NCBI GenBank assembly: GCA_017403145.1
Contig: JAFQOO010000002.1
Span: 188,408-252,407 of the forward strand
Reading direction: 5' to 3'
From: Clostridia bacterium
GTDB lineage: Bacteria > Bacillota > Clostridia > Christensenellales > DTU072
DNA: 64,000 nt
Positions 28,563-37,702 of this stretch are shown one piece after another. The notes under the pieces were generated by a model. The model was given only the letters and a program-made list of their open reading frames with translations, was not told the origin of the DNA and made no database searches. Position 1 is the first letter of the stretch. Each line of letters begins with the position of its first letter. The position numbers and the translations under genes were made by a program.

Positions 28563-30497
28563 ATGATTATCACGTTAAGAGAAGACAAGAAAGAATTCCC
28601 CATAGGTGTTACGCCTGCAGAGATAGCACGCTCCATTTCGGATGGACTTTTCCGTGCATCACTCGTAGCAAAAGTAAATGATAAAGTAGTTGGTATGTAC
28701 GAACCTATAAACGCAGATGCAACCGTAGAGTTTTTAACCTTTGATACGGAAGAAGGCAAAAAAGCATATCGTCATAGTTGCTCACACGTTTTAGCACAAG
28801 CAGTTAAGAGAATATATCCTAGCGTTAAAGTTGCAATAGGCCCCGCAATTGAAAATGGCTTTTATTACGACTTTGATTTTGAAACTCCCATAAATATGGA
28901 CGACGTTCCTGCTATCGAAGCAGAGATGAAAAAAATAATAAAAGAAAATCTTCCTATCATTAGAGAAGAAGTTTCGCGTGAAAAAGCTTTAGAGTTTTTC
29001 AAGGCACAAGGTGAAATATACAAAGTTGAACTAGTTGAAGACCTACCTGAAGATGCTATTATAACTATGTATAAGCAAGGCGATTTCGTGGATTTATGTG
29101 CCGGTCCTCATATTCCTTCAACGGGATACGTTAAGGCATTTAAGCTCACCTCTATAGCTGGCGCTTATTGGCGCGGAGACGAACACAATAAAGTGCTCAC
29201 CCGTATTTATGGTACGGCATTCAATAACAAGACTGCTCTTGCAGAATATTTACAAGCATTGGAAGAAGCAAAACAACGCGACCATAATAAGCTTGGTAGA
29301 GAAATGGGTATATTTATGACCGAAGAGAGTATTGGCCAAGGCTTGCCTTTGCTAATGCCAAAGGGTGCAAAACTATTCCAAATACTTAATAGATTCGTTG
29401 AAGACGAAGAAGAAAGAAGAGGATACGTACGTACTAAGACTCCTTATATGGCAAAATCAGACCTATATAAGATTTCTGGACACTGGGACCATTATCGCGA
29501 TGGAATGTTCATTTTAGGCGATGAAGAGGTTGATAAAGAAGTTTTTGCTCTTCGCCCTATGACTTGTCCCTTCCAATATATGATTTATAAGAATGGCTTG
29601 AAATCATATAGAGATTTGCCCATTCGTTATGGTGAGACCTCAACTTTGTTCCGTAATGAAGCGAGCGGAGAAATGCACGGACTTATTCGCGTAAGACAAT
29701 TCACAATTTCGGAAGGACACCTTGTTTGCACTCCTTCGCAATTAGAACAAGAGTTTAAAGGTTGTTTGGATTTAGCAATGTATATGCTCAAGATTTGTGG
29801 TCTTGACGGAGACGTTAGTTATCGCTTCTCAAAGTGGGACCCAAACAATACTGCTAAATATATAAACGACCCTGCAAAGTGGGAACACGCAGAAAACGAA
29901 ATGCAAAAAATACTAGATAATATCGGTTTAAAATACTCTATCGGTATTGATGAAGCAGCTTTCTATGGTCCAAAACTTGATATCCAAATTCGCAACGTAT
30001 ATGGTAAAGAAGATACTTTGATAACCATTCAAGTAGATATGTTCCTTTCTGAACGTTTCGATATGACTTACGTGGATGAAAATGGCAATAAGGTATATCC
30101 CTATATTATCCACCGTACTTCAATTGGTTGCTACGAAAGAACTATGGCATTGCTTATCGAAAAATTCAAGGGTGCTTTCCCGGTATGGCTAGCTCCCGAA
30201 CAAGTAAGAGTTATGAGCTTGACCGATAGAACGGAAGATGAAGCAAACGCTATTCGTGATAATCTTAAGATGTATGGAATTAGAGCAGAGAGCGACGTTC
30301 GTTCCGAAAAAATCGGTTATAAAATTAGAGCGGCACAACTTGATAAAATTCCTTATATGTTAATTATAGGCGATAAGGAAAAAGAAGCAGGAGTAGTAGC
30401 TGTTCGTTCTAGAAAAGATGGCGATTTGGGTACTATGAAGTTTGAAGAATTCCTCGCAAAAGTTAAAAAGGAAGACCAAGATAAAGTAATTTGGTAA
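28563..30497 (+). CDS. thrS: Threonyl-tRNA synthetase
   Basis: Class II synthetase of 644 residues with all usual parts: N-terminal TGS domain, editing domain with HSCSHVLAQA (His-x3-His) and the later Cys/His site VDLCAGPHI, catalytic core with motif 2 FRNEASGEMHGLIRVRQF and the zinc ligand Cys in RPMTCPFQ, motif 3 GCYERTMALLIE, and an anticodon-binding domain from about residue 540. AAAAGGATGG stands before ATG 28563. Only 38 bases separate it from the preceding gene and no T-box riboswitch is present, unlike many Bacillota thrS genes. infC-rpmI-rplT follow after a hairpin and a new promoter. Confidence 0.97.
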   Translation: MIITLREDKKEFPIGVTPAEIARSISDGLFRASLVAKVNDKVVGMYEPINADATVEFLTFDTEEGKKAYRHSCSHVLAQAVKRIYPSVKVAIGPAIENGFYYDFDFETPINMDDVPAIEAEMKKIIKENLPIIREEVSREKALEFFKAQGEIYKVELVEDLPEDAIITMYKQGDFVDLCAGPHIPSTGYVKAFKLTSIAGAYWRGDEHNKVLTRIYGTAFNNKTALAEYLQALEEAKQRDHNKLGREMGIFMTEESIGQGLPLLMPKGAKLFQILNRFVEDEEERRGYVRTKTPYMAKSDLYKISGHWDHYRDGMFILGDEEVDKEVFALRPMTCPFQYMIYKNGLKSYRDLPIRYGETSTLFRNEASGEMHGLIRVRQFTISEGHLVCTPSQLEQEFKGCLDLAMYMLKICGLDGDVSYRFSKWDPNNTAKYINDPAKWEHAENEMQKILDNIGLKYSIGIDEAAFYGPKLDIQIRNVYGKEDTLITIQVDMFLSERFDMTYVDENGNKVYPYIIHRTSIGCYERTMALLIEKFKGAFPVWLAPEQVRVMSLTDRTEDEANAIRDNLKMYGIRAESDVRSEKIGYKIRAAQLDKIPYMLIIGDKEKEAGVVAVRSRKDGDLGTMKFEEFLAKVKKEDQDKVIW

Positions 30498-30507
30498 TTA
30501 AAATTTG

Positions 30508-30546
30508 ATTATTTTGGCGCAACTTAAAAAATTGCGCCAAAATAAT
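30508..30546 (+). terminator. Terminator-like hairpin after thrS
   Basis: A perfect 15-bp stem (30508-30522 with 30532-30546, core TTTTGGCGCAA) with a 9-base loop. The T tract after it is poor, so it may be a weak terminator or an RNA end-protecting structure. Confidence 0.6.
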
Positions 30547-30574
30547 TGACATATTGATTTATATAAGATAGAAT
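30546..30574 (+). promoter_or_regulatory. Strong promoter for infC-rpmI-rplT
   Basis: A consensus TTGACA (30546-30551), a 17-base spacer and TAGAAT (30569-30574). Transcription would begin near 30581, giving an infC leader of about 185 bases. Confidence 0.8.
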
Positions 30575-30596
30575 ATACGCAGTAAAGAAGAAGTAA

Positions 30597-30705
30597 TTCT
30601 CACCGTAAGCATAAGTTAAACGGTTAAACAAGTTTGATTTTAATACATTCTAACATTGTTAGGAGTGTAGACTTGTGGTGAGAAGTGCTAAAGCACTTCT
30701 TTTTT
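30597..30705 (+). ncRNA. L20-type leader with attenuator
   Basis: The infC leader contains TTCTCACC (30597-30604), which can pair with GGTGAGAA (30677-30684). The latter overlaps the left arm of a terminator hairpin, AGAAGTGCT (30681-30689) with AGCACTTCT (30692-30700), followed by TTTTTT. The two structures exclude each other, the layout of an attenuator. In Bacillus the same operon is controlled by ribosomal protein L20, which binds the leader and promotes termination. That L20 is the ligand here is inferred from gene order and layout; the L20-binding site itself was not checked by covariance. Confidence 0.65.
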
Positions 30706-30766
30706 ATACCTTATATAATGTTCGCACGTACGTGCATACATATATAAAAGATAGGAGGATACAAAT

Positions 30767-31285
30767 ATTTTTAAAGATTTATTGATTAACACGGCAATTA
30801 GAGTGCCGGAAGTAAGGTTGATTGATATGGACGGCGAGATGATAGGGGTTGTATCAAGAGCCCAAGCCCAATCTATGGCTGATGATAGAAATTTAGATTT
30901 AGTTCTTATTTCACCCCAAGCAAATCCCCCGGTATGCAAAATCCTTGATTATGGTAAGTATCGCTACGACCAAATAAAAAAGGATAAGCAAGCACAAAAG
31001 AATTCAAAGGGTACCGAAATCAAGGAAGTACAATTGAGTCAAACTATTGATATCGGCGACCTAAAAACAAAAGCAAAACAAACCAAAGCATTTATACAGG
31101 ATAAGAACAAAGTTAAAGTAACTATCCGTATGAAAGGTCGTCAAAACGCCCACCCCGAACTTTCTATAGAAATGATGGCTAAGTTCTTTGATATGGTTTC
31201 CGACGTTGCTGTAAAAGAAAAAGAACCCGTATTGGAAGGACGTAACGTTACTATGATGCTTGGTCCAATACCTCAAAAAAAATAA
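30767..31285 (+). CDS. infC: Translation initiation factor IF-3, apparent ATT start
   Basis: IF-3 binds the 30S subunit and checks the start codon. The protein matches the family from INTAIRVPEVRLID through PPVCKILDYGKYRY to the C-terminal VKVTIRMKGRQ block. The best ribosome binding site, AGGAGG at 30753-30758, is 8 bases before an in-frame ATT at 30767, giving a 172-residue product beginning MFKDLLINTAI, like other IF-3 proteins. The next possible start, TTG 30782, would be 23 bases from that site and would lose five residues. An ATT start is known for infC in other bacteria and serves autoregulation, because IF-3 rejects such starts. Confidence 0.93.
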   Translation: MFKDLLINTAIRVPEVRLIDMDGEMIGVVSRAQAQSMADDRNLDLVLISPQANPPVCKILDYGKYRYDQIKKDKQAQKNSKGTEIKEVQLSQTIDIGDLKTKAKQTKAFIQDKNKVKVTIRMKGRQNAHPELSIEMMAKFFDMVSDVAVKEKEPVLEGRNVTMMLGPIPQKK

Positions 31286-31313
31286 ATAATATATCCACAT
31301 AAGGAGAATAGAT

Positions 31314-31514
31314 ATGCCTAAACAAAAAACACATAGCGCATCCAAGAAGCGCTTCAGATTTACCGCTAGCGGTTTGCTTAAGAGAAATAAGCAAAACAAG
31401 AACCACATTCTTAACAAGAAAACCCGTAAACGTAAGAGAAACCTTCGTCAAGGTGGATACGTACACGAAACCCAAGCAAAGACCATCAGCAATATGATTT
31501 ACGGACAAAAGTAG
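31314..31514 (+). CDS. rpmI: 50S ribosomal protein L35
   Basis: A 66-residue, very basic protein beginning MPKQKTHSASKKRFR, with the typical TASGLLKR and the Arg/Lys-rich tail. AAGGAG lies about 8 bases upstream. It lies between infC and rplT in the universal order. Confidence 0.97.
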   Translation: MPKQKTHSASKKRFRFTASGLLKRNKQNKNHILNKKTRKRKRNLRQGGYVHETQAKTISNMIYGQK

Positions 31515-31529
31515 TAGGAGGACACGGTA

Positions 31530-31886
31530 ATGAGAATTAAGAGAGCAGTTACTGCATTAAAAAAGAAAAGAAAAATAATGAAGCAAGCTAAAGGTTACTT
31601 TGGCGCAAAGAGTAAACTTTATCGTGTAGCTCGTGAAGCTGTTATGAAGTCCGGCCAATACGCATACGTTGGCAGAAGACTTAAGAAAAGAGATTTTAGA
31701 AGACTTTGGATTGCTCGTATCAACGCAGCAGCAAGACTTAACAACATTTCTTACTCACGTCTTATGCACGGACTAAAGGTTGCAGGTATCGACCTTAACC
31801 GCAAGGTTCTAGCTGATATAGCTGTTAACGATGCTGCAGCATTCACCGCTCTTTGTGAGCAAGCTAAGGCTGCTATCAACGCATAG
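31530..31886 (+). CDS. rplT: 50S ribosomal protein L20
   Basis: A 118-residue L20, early assembly protein of the 50S subunit, beginning [16 protein letters not shown] with the [17 protein letters not shown] block and [13 protein letters not shown]. In Bacillus L20 also represses its own operon through the leader; the leader here has the matching layout. AGGAGG precedes ATG 31530. Confidence 0.98.
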   Translation: MRIKRAVTALKKKRKIMKQAKGYFGAKSKLYRVAREAVMKSGQYAYVGRRLKKRDFRRLWIARINAAARLNNISYSRLMHGLKVAGIDLNRKVLADIAVNDAAAFTALCEQAKAAINA

Positions 31887-31893
31887 TTTATTT

Positions 31894-31924
31894 GAGCCTT
31901 CAATTCGTTTGAAGGCTCTTTGTT
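31894..31924 (+). terminator. Terminator after rplT
   Basis: GAGCCTTCAA (31894-31903) pairs with TTGAAGGCTC (31909-31918) around a 5-base loop, followed by TTTGTT. Confidence 0.8.
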
Positions 31925-31930
31925 AATTTA

Positions 31931-32683
31931 ATGAAAATAATTACTTCTCCACAAAACGATAAAATCAAGGTTATTCGTAGCCTTGGCGACAAAAAAGCGA
32001 GAGCTAAGCACTCGCTATTTATCGTTGAAGGAGCAAACCTAATTGCAGATATGCCATTGGGTTATCTAAATGAACTATATATTGCAAAATCAAAGGCGGA
32101 AAATTTGATGCCAATAGCGGAGAAACTCAACGTTGAACCGGTGTTGGTTGAAGATTTTGTTTTTGAGAAGATATCCGATACCGTGAACTCACAAGGTATT
32201 CTAGCTGTATGTCCCTTGCCTATAAAAAAGGAGATAATGGGGAAAATAGTTATGGTACTAGATGGAATATCCGATGCAGGAAATATGGGTACGATTATTA
32301 GAACTTCCGTTGCGATGGGCATAGAAGATTTTATTGCTATAAATTGCGTCGACCCATATTCTCCTAAAGTAGTACGTTCCACTATGGGTGGTATCTATCA
32401 TGCAAATATAGTTTCTTTTTCTTACGCGGGCGCGTGCGACGCGCTAAAAGATTATCAAGTTGCCATTTTAGATATGGGCGGAGAAAACGTATTTGATTAT
32501 AAGCCTACGCTTCCACTCGCTTTAGTTGTTGGTTCGGAAGCTCACGGGGTAAGTAATGAAATGCGCGATATTGCAAACGTAGTTCTCGCAATACCGATGT
32601 ATGGCAACAAAATAGAAAGTTTGAATGCCGGTGTTAGTGCGTCTATAGTTGTTAGCACGGTAATGGACAAACTTCAAAAGTAA
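31931..32683 (+). CDS. TrmH/SpoU-family RNA 2'-O-methyltransferase
   Basis: A SPOUT-class methyltransferase of 250 residues. The N-terminal substrate-binding domain begins MKIITSPQNDKIKVIRSL and contains FIVEGANLI; the C-terminal knotted SAM domain shows DGISDAGNMGTIIRTSVAMG, VVGSEAHGVS and IPMYGNKIESLNAGVSASI, the three SpoU motifs. Relatives modify 23S rRNA or tRNA; the target cannot be told. A similar gene often lies near rplT in Bacillota. The Shine-Dalgarno sequence is weak or absent. Confidence 0.92.
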   Translation: MKIITSPQNDKIKVIRSLGDKKARAKHSLFIVEGANLIADMPLGYLNELYIAKSKAENLMPIAEKLNVEPVLVEDFVFEKISDTVNSQGILAVCPLPIKKEIMGKIVMVLDGISDAGNMGTIIRTSVAMGIEDFIAINCVDPYSPKVVRSTMGGIYHANIVSFSYAGACDALKDYQVAILDMGGENVFDYKPTLPLALVVGSEAHGVSNEMRDIANVVLAIPMYGNKIESLNAGVSASIVVSTVMDKLQK

Positions 32684-32703
32684 ATAAAACTTAGGAGATT
32701 AAT

Positions 32704-33438
32704 ATGTCAGGACATTCCAAATGGGCGAATATTAAAATTAAGAAAGGTAAAACCGATGCTGCTAGAGGTAGCATTTTTACCAAAATAGGTAGAGAAATTG
32801 CGGTTGCTGTTAAAGCGGGCGGACCCGACCCTGCGTTAAATAGCAAACTTCGCGACGTTATCGCAAAAGCAAAGCAAAACAATATGCCTAACGATACTAT
32901 CAATCGTTCAATCAAAAAGGCAAGCGGTGAGTTAGGTTCCGTTAACTACGAAGAAATGACTTACGAAGGTTATGGCGCAGGTGGTGTTGCTGTTATAGTT
33001 GAAACTCTAACCGATAACAAAAATCGTACCGCAGGCGACGTAAGACACTTGTTTGACAAGTATGGTGGTTCTATGGGACAAACCGGCTGTGTTTCTTTTA
33101 TGTTCAAGAAAAAAGGCGTTATTATTGCCGAAAAGAATATGGACGAAGACGAGCTTATGATGATTGCTCTAGATGCTGGTGCAGAAGACATTGAAGCAAG
33201 CGACGACGTATTCGAAATATATACTGCTACTAACGAATTATATGTTGTTTCGGATGCATTGAAGGCAAATGGTGTTAGTGTTCTTTCTGCAGAAGTAGAT
33301 ATGATTCCCGACAATGAAGTTGACCCCGAAGGACATCTTGCAAGTGTAGAAAAGATGATTAACCTTCTTGAGGAACTTGATGACGTACAAAACGTTTATC
33401 ACAACGCAATTTTACCCGAACCCGTAGAAGAGGACTAA
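32704..33438 (+). CDS. yebC: YebC/PmpR-family protein
   Basis: A 244-residue YebC protein beginning [19 protein letters not shown], the family signature, with [21 protein letters not shown] in the middle. Members were described as DNA-binding regulators; some were later shown to help ribosomes pass proline-rich stretches. Which role applies here is unknown. Start ATG 32704 follows AGGAG; proA follows 3 bases after the stop. Confidence 0.95.
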   Translation: MSGHSKWANIKIKKGKTDAARGSIFTKIGREIAVAVKAGGPDPALNSKLRDVIAKAKQNNMPNDTINRSIKKASGELGSVNYEEMTYEGYGAGGVAVIVETLTDNKNRTAGDVRHLFDKYGGSMGQTGCVSFMFKKKGVIIAEKNMDEDELMMIALDAGAEDIEASDDVFEIYTATNELYVVSDALKANGVSVLSAEVDMIPDNEVDPEGHLASVEKMINLLEELDDVQNVYHNAILPEPVEED

Positions 33439-33441
33439 AAA

Positions 33442-34686
33442 ATGTTAGTAAAAGAGATTTGTGAACGCACTAAGTTGCAGGCTAATACTTTTGCCGGTGT
33501 AGGTACCCAAGTTAAAAACAACGTGCTTATTCGTGCGAAAGAACTTATGCTTGAAAAAAGTGATGAAATCTTGCTTGCAAACAAAAAAGACATTGAAAAA
33601 GCAGAACAAAACGGTAGAAACGCTGCTTTTATAGATAGACTCGCTCTAAATCAAAATAGAATCAAGCAAATGGCGGAAGGATTAGATGCTATAGTAGCAC
33701 TATCTGACCCTGTTGGTGAGATTGTAGAAGAATACGTATTGCCCAATGGTTTAAAAGTTAAACGAGTACGTGCTCCTCTAGGAGTTATTGGAATAATATT
33801 CGAAGCTCGTCCAAACGTATCTATCGATGCTGCGGCACTTTGCATCAAGAGTGGAAACGGAGTCGTTTTGCGTGGTAGCAGAGAGTGTGTACATAGCGTT
33901 GGTATGCTAGTAGGTTGTATTAAAACAGCTCTTGAAGAAAATGGTTTGTCCGGTGATTTGGTTGGACTTATTGAAAGCCAAGATAGAGAGGCTACAGCCG
34001 AAATGCTACGCGAGAATAAGTATATCGACGTTGTAATTCCTCGTGGTGGCGAAGGATTAAAAAAAGTTGTGCTTGCAAATGCTACAATGCCTGTTATAGC
34101 ATCGGCTGGTGGTAATTGTCATATTTACGTTGCGCCAAGTGCAGATTTGGAAATGGCAATACCGATAATACTAAATGCTAAAACTCAACGCCCATCCACG
34201 TGTAACGCTCTTGAAACGCTATTAATAGATAAAAAGGTGGCTGAAGAATTTGTTCCTATAGTTTGCTCGGCATTGGAAACGGCTAAAGTACAACTTCGCG
34301 GAACTAGTGATATCAAAGCTCTTTATGAAAACGTCAACTTGGTAGAAGAAGATGAATTTTCACGCGAATATGATGATATGATTATTAAAATCAAGGTCAT
34401 TGATGGTCTTGATAATGCAATTGCTCATATCAATAAATATGGTACCAATCATAGTGATTGCATTTTAACTCAAGACGAGAGTGAAATCGAAAAGTTTACT
34501 AAAGAAGTAGATAGTTCCGCTGTATACGTCAATACTTCTACTCGGTTTACTGATGGTTTTGAATTGGGCTTAGGTGCAGAAATGGGTATTAGTACGCAAA
34601 AATTGCACGTTCGCGGTCCTATAGGATTGAAAGAATTAACTAGTGTTAAATACGTAGTTAAGGGCAATGGTCAATTGAGAAAATAA
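33442..34686 (+). CDS. proA: Gamma-glutamyl phosphate reductase
   Basis: NADPH-dependent second step of proline synthesis, an aldehyde-dehydrogenase-like enzyme of 414 residues. Features are GVIGIIFEARPNVSIDAAAL, GNGVVLRGSRE, and the catalytic Cys254 in RPSTCNALETLL. The C terminus has VNTSTRFTDGFELGLGAEMG, also a family signature. proB, usually adjacent, is not in the window. It follows yebC closely and precedes pfkA by 10 bases. Confidence 0.96.
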   Translation: MLVKEICERTKLQANTFAGVGTQVKNNVLIRAKELMLEKSDEILLANKKDIEKAEQNGRNAAFIDRLALNQNRIKQMAEGLDAIVALSDPVGEIVEEYVLPNGLKVKRVRAPLGVIGIIFEARPNVSIDAAALCIKSGNGVVLRGSRECVHSVGMLVGCIKTALEENGLSGDLVGLIESQDREATAEMLRENKYIDVVIPRGGEGLKKVVLANATMPVIASAGGNCHIYVAPSADLEMAIPIILNAKTQRPSTCNALETLLIDKKVAEEFVPIVCSALETAKVQLRGTSDIKALYENVNLVEEDEFSREYDDMIIKIKVIDGLDNAIAHINKYGTNHSDCILTQDESEIEKFTKEVDSSAVYVNTSTRFTDGFELGLGAEMGISTQKLHVRGPIGLKELTSVKYVVKGNGQLRK

Positions 34687-34696
34687 GGAGACTTAA

Positions 34697-35662
34697 ATGA
34701 GAAAAATAGCAGTACTTACTAGTGGTGGCGATGCTCCCGGAATGAATGCCGCAATAAGAGGTGTCGTACGTTGTGCCTGTAGTAGAGGTATGGAAGTTTA
34801 TGGCATCGAGCGCGGATATCAAGGACTTATAAATGGTAATTTATATCGTATGGATAGTCGCTCCGTATCGGATACGGTTCAAAAGGGTGGTACGATACTC
34901 AAAACTGCAAGATGCCCCGAGTTTAATACCGAAGAGGGAATAAAAAAAGGTGCAGACGTTCTTAATGCTTATGGTATAGAAGGGCTTGTAGTTATCGGTG
35001 GAGACGGTTCTTTTAGAGGGATGCGTGATTTGTCTAACAAACACGGAATAATTTGTATGGGTATTCCCGGCACAATCGACAATGATTTGGGATATACCGA
35101 TTATACTCTCGGCTTTGATACCGCAGTTAATACCGTTTTGGATGCTATGAATAAAATTAGAGACACTATGACTTCACATGACCGTGCTTGTATTATAGAG
35201 GTTATGGGAAGACATTGTGGTGATATAGCATTATATTCCGGTATAGCTGGTGGTGCGGAAAGCATAATAGTCCCCGAACTTCCTTTTGATATAGACGATA
35301 TATGCCAAAAAATGAAAAAGAACATTATCAAAGGAAAGATATCCGATATTATCGTTTTAGCTGAAGGCGTTGGTAGTTGTTTGGACCTCAAAAAAGAAAT
35401 TACCGAACGCACAGGAATAACCATTAGAACGGTTAAATTAGGTTATATTCAACGTGGTGGCACTCCTTCTATGCAGGATAGAGTACTTGCTGCACGTTGT
35501 GCAGATAGAGCAGTAGAGTTGCTCTATAACAACAATAAAGATTCTAGAGTAATAGGTATCAAACGCAACAAGATTATCGATTTACCTATTGATGAAGCTC
35601 TAGAAATCAAAAAAGATTTTAATAAAGAGATGTTAGAAATGGCATCAAGATTAGCACACTAA
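34697..35662 (+). CDS. pfkA: ATP-dependent 6-phosphofructokinase
   Basis: Commits fructose-6-phosphate to glycolysis. The N terminus MRKIAVLTSGGDAPGMNAA, the phosphoryl-donor motif GGDGSFRG with Gly104, and IPGTIDND are the ATP-using version (PPi enzymes have Asp and PKTIDND). EVMGRHCGD and the C-terminal YIQRGGTPSMQDR are also typical. Length 321 matches bacterial PfkA. A PPi-type paralogue follows after 26 bases, each with its own GGAG ribosome binding site. Confidence 0.95.
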   Translation: MRKIAVLTSGGDAPGMNAAIRGVVRCACSRGMEVYGIERGYQGLINGNLYRMDSRSVSDTVQKGGTILKTARCPEFNTEEGIKKGADVLNAYGIEGLVVIGGDGSFRGMRDLSNKHGIICMGIPGTIDNDLGYTDYTLGFDTAVNTVLDAMNKIRDTMTSHDRACIIEVMGRHCGDIALYSGIAGGAESIIVPELPFDIDDICQKMKKNIIKGKISDIIVLAEGVGSCLDLKKEITERTGITIRTVKLGYIQRGGTPSMQDRVLAARCADRAVELLYNNNKDSRVIGIKRNKIIDLPIDEALEIKKDFNKEMLEMASRLAH

Positions 35663-35688
35663 AAAAATTTACTTAAGGAGATTACAAT

Positions 35689-36939
35689 ATGAAAAATTTA
35701 GTAGGCGCATGTATGTTCGGTCAATCAGGTGGTCCCACCTCCGTTATCAATGCTAGTGCAGCAGGCGTATTTATCGAAGCTCTTGAGCAAAAGAATATCA
35801 CCGCTGTTTATGGTGCAGCTCATGGAATTAAAGGTATCCTTGAAGAAGACTTTTATGATATCGGTAAAGAAGATATGGAAGAACTCCTTCTTTTGAAGAA
35901 CACTCCTTCTTCTAGTTTAGGTTCCGTAAGATACAAATTAAAAGATGCTTCTGTTGATGAAACCGATTATAAGAGAATTTTAGAGGTTTTCAAAAAGTAT
36001 AATATCCGTTATTTCTTCTATAATGGTGGTAACGATTCTATGGATACTTGCAACAAGATTAGTAAGTATCTACTTAAGAGTGGTTATGAATGCAATATTA
36101 TCGGTGTTCCCAAGACCATCGATAACGACCTATATGGTACCGACCACTGCCCCGGATATGGTAGCGCAGCAAAATACGTTGCAACCACTTTGATGGAACT
36201 AAACCTTGATGCTAAAGTTTATGATAAAGGTCAAGTTGCAGTTGTAGAAATCATGGGTAGAAATGCAGGCTGGCTAACCGCTGCTGCAGCTCTAGCAGAT
36301 TATAAAGGCCTCGGCGCAGACCTTATTTATCTTCCCGAAATTCCCTTCTCCGTTGATAAGTTTGTAAGCGACGTTAAAGCTGTTATGGATAAGAATAATG
36401 GTAAATGTATCGCTTGCGTATCCGAAGGTATTCGCGATAAGGATGGCAACTTTATAGTTGAAACTCTTTCCGCAGCAAAAGCAAAGGATGGCTTCGGTCA
36501 TACTCAACTAGGTGGTCTTGCAGCTCAACTAGCTGACCTTATTAACCAAAAATTCGGTGTTAAAGTACGTGGTATCGAATTTAACCTAATGCAACGTTGT
36601 GGAGCACATCTTGCATCTGGTACCGATATAGAAGAAGCATTTAATGCAGGACGCACTGCAGTTAAGGCTGCTTGTGAAGGCGAAACCGACAAGATGGTAG
36701 TATTTGAACGTGATATGAGTGAAGGCGCTTATAAGTGCATTTATAAGCTTATGCCCGTTGAATTTGCTGCTAATACCGAAAAGAAAGTTCCTCTAGAATG
36801 GATTAACGAAGCAGGTACTGGTCTTACTAAAGAATATATCGAGTACGCACTCCCCCTTATCCAAGGTTCTAGCAATTCTCCTTTGGAAGATGGTCTACCC
36901 AAGTTCGCAAATCTAAAGAAGGTTAGCGCAAAGAAATAG
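35689..36939 (+). CDS. Pyrophosphate-type phosphofructokinase
   Basis: A 416-residue second phosphofructokinase. It carries GGNDSMDT (Asp116 at the position of Gly104 in ATP enzymes) and VPKTIDNDLYGTDHCPGYGS, the two marks of PPi-dependent enzymes, which use pyrophosphate reversibly and serve both glycolysis and gluconeogenesis. EIMGRNAGWLTAA follows. The first motif residue is Asn rather than the more common Asp of GGDDS. Being next to the ATP enzyme suggests a paired control point; which phosphate donor it uses in the cell is inferred from motifs only. Confidence 0.92.
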   Translation: MKNLVGACMFGQSGGPTSVINASAAGVFIEALEQKNITAVYGAAHGIKGILEEDFYDIGKEDMEELLLLKNTPSSSLGSVRYKLKDASVDETDYKRILEVFKKYNIRYFFYNGGNDSMDTCNKISKYLLKSGYECNIIGVPKTIDNDLYGTDHCPGYGSAAKYVATTLMELNLDAKVYDKGQVAVVEIMGRNAGWLTAAAALADYKGLGADLIYLPEIPFSVDKFVSDVKAVMDKNNGKCIACVSEGIRDKDGNFIVETLSAAKAKDGFGHTQLGGLAAQLADLINQKFGVKVRGIEFNLMQRCGAHLASGTDIEEAFNAGRTAVKAACEGETDKMVVFERDMSEGAYKCIYKLMPVEFAANTEKKVPLEWINEAGTGLTKEYIEYALPLIQGSSNSPLEDGLPKFANLKKVSAKK

Positions 36940-36943
36940 TTGA

Positions 36944-37702
36944 ATGAAAAAAATAAAGCTTGGCAAAAGCGCGATAGCGATTATTGTTATTGCAAGTATA
37001 TTAGTTTTAGCTGGCGGATGTTTTGGCGTTACTTATGCAATATTGCATAGAGAACTCAAAACACCCGTGGCTAGCGTTGTAAAAGTTAATGCCGAGCCCG
37101 AATATACTATAGACCTCTCTTGGCAAAAAATATCAGGAGCAGAGTCTTATACCGTTGAATATAAATATTCGCTATATCCAGATAATATATATACCGCAAG
37201 TGGAATTAGCGGTACCTCTTTATCAATAAAGATGATAAAAGGGGAATTGCTATATAGGATTAAAAGTGTAGGTAAATATGCATCTAACACTTCTCCGTTT
37301 AGCGAATGGCAATCATACGACGTTGAGCCTTTAGAACTAGACCAATTAAGAGTGTTTAACTTTAAAATCGTAGAAGGAAAGGGGTATCAAATAGATATGG
37401 ATACTTTTTATCCTATAACTTACGTATATAAAGGAAACACCTACGTTGTTAACTATTATGAAATAGCTGTTCACTCGGAAGAAGAAGACTTGACGGAAGA
37501 TGAATATCAATTCCAAACCTATTCTATTAGCCAACTTAACGAAGGCATCTCATATCACTTTGTGAGCGGGGTTTGGACTTGTTACGTGCGACCTGCATTG
37601 TACGTAGAAATAAATGGTATAAAAGACTATACTCAAGCAGAAGGTCTATACGAGTTATATAACGAAGATATAGAATATACTGTAATCGAAATAATAGTAT
37701 GA
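36944..37702 (+). CDS. Membrane-anchored protein with FN3-like domain
   Basis: I do not recognise the whole protein. Basic start MKKIKLGKS, then one hydrophobic helix at about residues 10-32, with the rest outside the cell. Residues about 38-130 look like a fibronectin type III domain (the YTIDLSWQKISGAESYTVEY strand pair and SPFSEWQSYDVEP ending). The remaining ~120 residues are acidic and Tyr-rich with no known motif. It starts 4 bases after the PPi phosphofructokinase gene and shares ATGA with typA, so it is locked between two housekeeping genes. Confidence 0.75.
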   Translation: MKKIKLGKSAIAIIVIASILVLAGGCFGVTYAILHRELKTPVASVVKVNAEPEYTIDLSWQKISGAESYTVEYKYSLYPDNIYTASGISGTSLSIKMIKGELLYRIKSVGKYASNTSPFSEWQSYDVEPLELDQLRVFNFKIVEGKGYQIDMDTFYPITYVYKGNTYVVNYYEIAVHSEEEDLTEDEYQFQTYSISQLNEGISYHFVSGVWTCYVRPALYVEINGIKDYTQAEGLYELYNEDIEYTVIEIIV

